A DNA stretch of 64,000 nucleotides, taken from NCBI GenBank assembly GCA_015680685.1, contig MNCI01019084.1, positions 327,504-391,503 on the forward strand, given 5' to 3'. A program made the position numbers and the translations under genes. The first letter of the stretch is position 1. The number at the start of each line of letters is the position of its first letter. Of this stretch, positions 59,912 through 64,000 are shown piece by piece. Origin of the DNA: Gnetum montanum (taxonomy: Eukaryota > Streptophyta > Gnetopsida > Gnetales > Gnetaceae). A model generated the notes under the pieces. It made no database searches. It was not told where the DNA came from and worked only from the letters and a program-made list of their open reading frames with translations.

Positions 59912-61657
59912 ATACATTTCAGGCAATAGAAAATTTCAAATAATTCACATAAGTTTTCCACATAACCATCCTTCCTTCACGAAATTGAACACTTTAGGGT
60001 CAAATAGGTTCAAAAAATACAAAAATTAGAGTGGTATGGAGCAAGATATCAAGTGTGGAAGTTGGTTGCATAGAGCTCTTAGTCAAGAGAGAAAAATTCA
60101 AAAAAAATGCCTTAGCTTTAATTGATGATAATGAATTTTTGAACATTGTGGGCTCCTATTTATAGCCTTTTATGGATCCAATATTGGGTATCTAACATTG
60201 ACTCTCATCTAATATTGGGTAGTTGATATCAAGGGTGTTGAAATTTCATTTTATGAGGACATTCAACATGGAAAATGAAGCTCTGTGATTGGTTAGAAGG
60301 CTTCATGTAAAATCCAAAGTTATGGGATAAGTGGAAATTCATATTTAGGAACTGGTAGTGTTAGAAGATAGAATCACAGGCATTAAAAGATTTTGAAAAT
60401 GTAAGAAAATGGTATTGGATCCATGGTGTAGAATGGATTGATTATATGCATTTGGAATGTTCATGATGATGCAATTGTGTCAAACAAGTACAAGTTACAA
60501 AAGTTATACAAGTGGATCCTCCCTAAAGCAAGCTCTAGCCCTGAATGCCCTTGTATAATCACACCTAAAAATATTTTTAGGCACCAAATGGATTGAATGA
60601 AATGCATACTTGCTAAAAAAACACACATGTTAAAACCTTCAATTTGAGAAAATAACTCTATGTTAGCACACGAATAGTGAGATGAGATGGATTTTAGAAA
60701 GGATTATAGAAATTGGGATGCGAGGTGCCTTACCATAGGCATAATGAATTCTTGTGTGTTATTAATGGTTAAAGTAATCATTAGCCCTTCTTTCCAAGAT
60801 TCAAACCAAGTCCAACTAATTTTCCAATGACATCACATTGTTTTATCTCTTAGATTGCAAGGAGTAGCATCACTTTGCATTTTTTCCAAGGGAGGAGTTT
60901 GTTCATGGCACTATTTCTCTTTTTTTCTTTAATTCTAAGAATCCATCAACCTTCAGGCATGGGTAACATGTCTTTCAAGTGGAACCCTCAAAAATTTATT
61001 CAATTCCCTTTTTATTTTATTCTTATCTCTGTGAACCTTACCAGAGGACTACCTTCAAGCATGGATACCATGTATTTCTAGTGACATGGTAAGGTATCAC
61101 TTATTTTAGTCTTACTCCCATTTTTCGTTAGATCTACAAGGTTATAATTATAACCTTAGTAACATGATAAAACATATAGAAGTGGTCAAAGAGATTCACA
61201 AATCCTCTTAATGTCACACCATTCACATTTCCACTTGGCTCTTTACTTTCTTGTCTAAGCATAATGATTACGCATTTATGTTTAGTTTGATTGTGAAAAA
61301 GAATATCATTATGACTATGGTAAGAACCTCTTATTAATCGGATGGATGGATGGATGATGTGGCCTCACTGTCCAAATAATTAGTCCATCATGACTTGACA
61401 ACATAGAGAAAACCTCATCTCAATGGGATACATGATGTCATTTTATTCACAAATGAGACTACTAACAAAGGGAATGAAAACAAAATGTATAAAACATTGA
61501 AAAGGATAGGAAATTTTTTTATCAAGAAATGGAAAAATGATAAAAAATTACAAAACAAAAAGATGAAAAACACCTATTAATTCTAGATTTTAGAATGGGG
61601 CATCTCCCCCACAACAAAGCATTTGGTCATGACAAGAATTAATAAGTGAATAGCTAG
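59912..61657 (-). other. Spacer of element F, with putative ORF2 promoter
   Basis: Continuation of F, co-linear with D 29440-31105 inverted. CCAATATTGGG-type motifs at about 60178-60220 and TATAAATA at 60164-60157 (minus) form the internal promoter candidate. A conserved AAGC-GCTTTAGGGAGGA block lies near 60520, and GTTGTGGGGGAGAT (minus) near 61610. Homology to D stops exactly where the LTR of G begins. No gene. Confidence 0.6.
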
Positions 61658-62545
61658 TGATGAGTGGTGAGGTACCCCTATGTCCAACCATATGAATCAC
61701 AAGTGTTCAAACATGATCCAGTTGAATTCTATGGATAGGACTAGTTGTGACACCTAGATAGCTATGTCTTGATCATAGTTTGTTGTCTTCCCATTTAGAC
61801 TAGTGGTAACTTTGTCACGTATGGTTTAGTCCAAAGTGAGGCATATTATTCTTGATATTATTTGTCCCTAAGCCACTTCTAATAATAATAAAGAGATTAA
61901 TTAATTAAGCTAATTAACAATGGAAAGTAAAGTCTAAACTAGCCTACGTGCGAAGTATCCATTCCTAACTATCCACACATGCCTTGGACTTCACATAGCT
62001 ACTGCTAGGATTACCAAGTATACATCATTAGGCTTACTAGATGATACAATACTAGGTTACCAAGTAATTACACTTAAGTACTCATGAGTAGTTGTACTCA
62101 TTTTACTTAATGATAGGAATAATAAAGAGCAATAAATGAAACATTAACTAAAGAAAATAGTAAACAATTAAACAATTAAAATAAATACTAACTCTAAGTG
62201 GATGTTGCAATGATGAAAGTAATCTCGATCTTTATTGCCTAACATGCAATGTGTCCAAATACATCACACTCAAATAAGGATGTTGTAAAATCACTTGACA
62301 TCATACTATGGGCATGCATTGGAAACTAACAAAGCTTGAAATCAAAAACCTATGAATCTAACTCTATCTTCTCTATTTTTTCTATGTCCCAACCATGCAC
62401 CCCAAGTGTGGTATTTATAGGCATGCATGAAAGAGGTGATATCAGATGACTGACATTGGAGGTTGTACCCCAATATTGAATACCTGACATTGTGGTTCCA
62501 ACATCAAATATCTCATATCAAAGCAATGCAAAACATGACTTATCA
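61658..62545 (-). repeat. 3' LTR of element G
   Basis: 888 bp, minus strand from TGATAAGTCATG (62545) to CCACTCATCA (61658). Bordered by GCTAG at 61653-61657, the expected target duplication; its partner would lie beyond the window. Confidence 0.88.
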
Positions 62546-62699
62546 TACCCTAATGGCTAAATGAAAATTCATCCTCAAGTTAAACAAAATGAGGAACAAG
62601 TTCTTTATAAAAAATTGGAAAGGTATGGGATTATTGACTTATTTAAATAAACACATAAATTGACTTTTTCATGATACAATGGTGTTTTACAAAAAATAT

Positions 62700-63587
62700 G
62701 GAAAAAACATGACAAGACACAAAATTGAAAAGCTCATGTAGTTCCTAGAGGTGGTGGCTCTTCCATTGGTTACATCCCTTTATCACCAGGCTTCTGGAAT
62801 TTGTAGCAGTTTAGGAGCACTTGCAACTTTTCCTTCTTCATTCTTGGATCATGTACCATCTAGGCCGATGAGCCAATGTGTGCTAAAACTAGTACATCCC
62901 ACAAACATGGCAGTTATAGAAGCATCTTATTTTCTTTCATGTACCAAGTTGCAAGCTACCATCATTCCTCCTTAAAGGCCCTAGCCTTTTCTTTCAATTC
63001 ATGTTGATCCATCAATCTCTTGGCTAGGTTTAAGGCTACATCTCTTTGTCCATTGTAGCTGGCCTTAATCTGCAAACTCTTTTTCATATAGTGCATAGGT
63101 GGCTACTACTTGCTGCTCTAACTCATTTCTAGGTCAACTTGCTATTAATATGGCAATGCTGGCATATTGAAGGTTACCCATTTCCATGTACTTTTTCAAA
63201 TTTGCAATCTACAATTGTTTGTTATTTACATCCACTTGATGGACCAAGTCATAGCTATCCAAGATTGGCTACCAATTAGGATTCTACGCTAACATGGAAC
63301 TCATGAAGGCCTTTTTCATCTAGATCTCTTTTTCATTAATCTACTTGTACATGTCAATTTGGTCCCAAAAGTGCTCCTTCAATTTTTCATGTTTCTTGTC
63401 CTTGTTTTGCCACATGCTTATCTTGATTGTAGATTTTTGACATATTGTGCATACCTCTTCCATTGAGAGGGTTTGATTTTTTTTGGCCAATCTACTAATG
63501 TCTTGGCTAATCCTCACTAGTTGTTCTCTCAACTGGTGGATACTTTCTTCGAAGATATTTATCTATTTTTTCCATAGTGGTCAACCT
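62700..63587 (-). pseudogene. ORF2 C-terminal part, element G
   Basis: Minus strand, same coiled coil as D and F: REQLVRISQDISRLAKKNQT from about 63532, then EEVCTICQKSTIKI and KHEKLKEHF. The reading goes on with stops to about 62740, before the 3' LTR. The upstream part is cut off at 63588 by LTR K. Confidence 0.7.
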
Positions 63588-64000
63588 TGTAATGACGAAA
63601 AACGTCGAGCACTAGAAACACCAAGAAAATTTCCATGTACACAGTTCCAACCCTGGATCCATGCGAGGGCCATGCTAGAGAAAAAGGATTTGAGGTGCCC
63701 TAAATGGTCTTGTCAATAAGACAGGGACTTACTTAAGCAGTAAATTTTGTAATGATCAGATCACGAGATGACAATTTCAATGTGAGGGTATAATATCGGT
63801 TGACGAGAAAACGAGATCTGCTCCAAGATCAGATCTTGAAGGTAGTGATAGCAATGTAAACGATGTAATAAAATTATAAAATCAATGTAAATAAAATGAA
63901 AAAAATTGAATTTGGAAAATGTGCAATCCAAAAATTTTGGATTGAACTTATAGACCAATACATTGAATACAATGGTTGCAAGCGGGCTTCGGTTTAGACG
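63588..64000 (-). repeat. J-type LTR (K), partial
   Basis: Opens TGTAATGACG where the ORF2 sequence of G stops (GTGGTCAACCTT is the last shared string with F). Shares GAGGGCC-TGCTAG and ACAGGGACTTAC blocks with the J LTR at 18.3 kb. Candidate target duplication AACCT at 63583-63587. Continues off the window. Confidence 0.65.

Overview
The window reads as intergenic DNA from a large, repeat-rich plant nuclear genome. Evidence is spliceosomal introns, relics of an LRR receptor kinase and a cytochrome P450, a plant-type endogenous caulimovirid, LINE and SINE relics, and dense nested LTR retrotransposons. A gymnosperm such as a conifer would fit, but that is inference. I see no gene that looks intact; every coding region found carries stops or frameshifts.

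Layout. 1-2539: minus-strand LTR element A (LTR, tRNA-Asp-type primer site, gag, part of ORF2). 2.56-5.28 kb: endogenous caulimovirid relic (reverse transcriptase-RNase H, an unknown downstream ORF, a promoter region) that runs directly into LTR B lacking its U3. 5.28-23.06 kb: one plus-strand element B/C (LTR, gag, ORF2, LTR) split by a second system, J, at about 8.59-19.85 kb. J has a minus-strand gag-protease, a repeat-rich leader and a long LTR, plus a nine-exon plus-strand relic gene whose first part resembles an FCP1/NIF-type HAD phosphatase. 23.07-26.3 kb: LTR fragment, P450 relic, LINE 3' half. 26608-35132: complete non-autonomous element D with target duplication CATGA. 35.1-37.7 kb: SINE, second LINE 3' end, LTR fragment. 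37.7-48.7 kb: minus-strand LRR receptor-kinase relics, interrupted by element H (40314-46642, duplication ATAAT, no recognisable protein genes). 48.8-64 kb: minus-strand element F, which holds plus-strand element E (52912-59911) and minus-strand element G; G is itself cut by LTR K at 63588.

The most interesting system is the A/B-C/D/F/G family. It carries gag and a second coiled-coil ORF of unknown function, but no visible reverse transcriptase or integrase. In D and F, ORF2 lies behind what looks like its own promoter and a conserved 300-nt leader intron. E is a gag-protease relative with the same primer site and spacer. Many premature stops are TAG or TGA where related copies have Gln, Trp or Arg, as expected after cytosine methylation and deamination.
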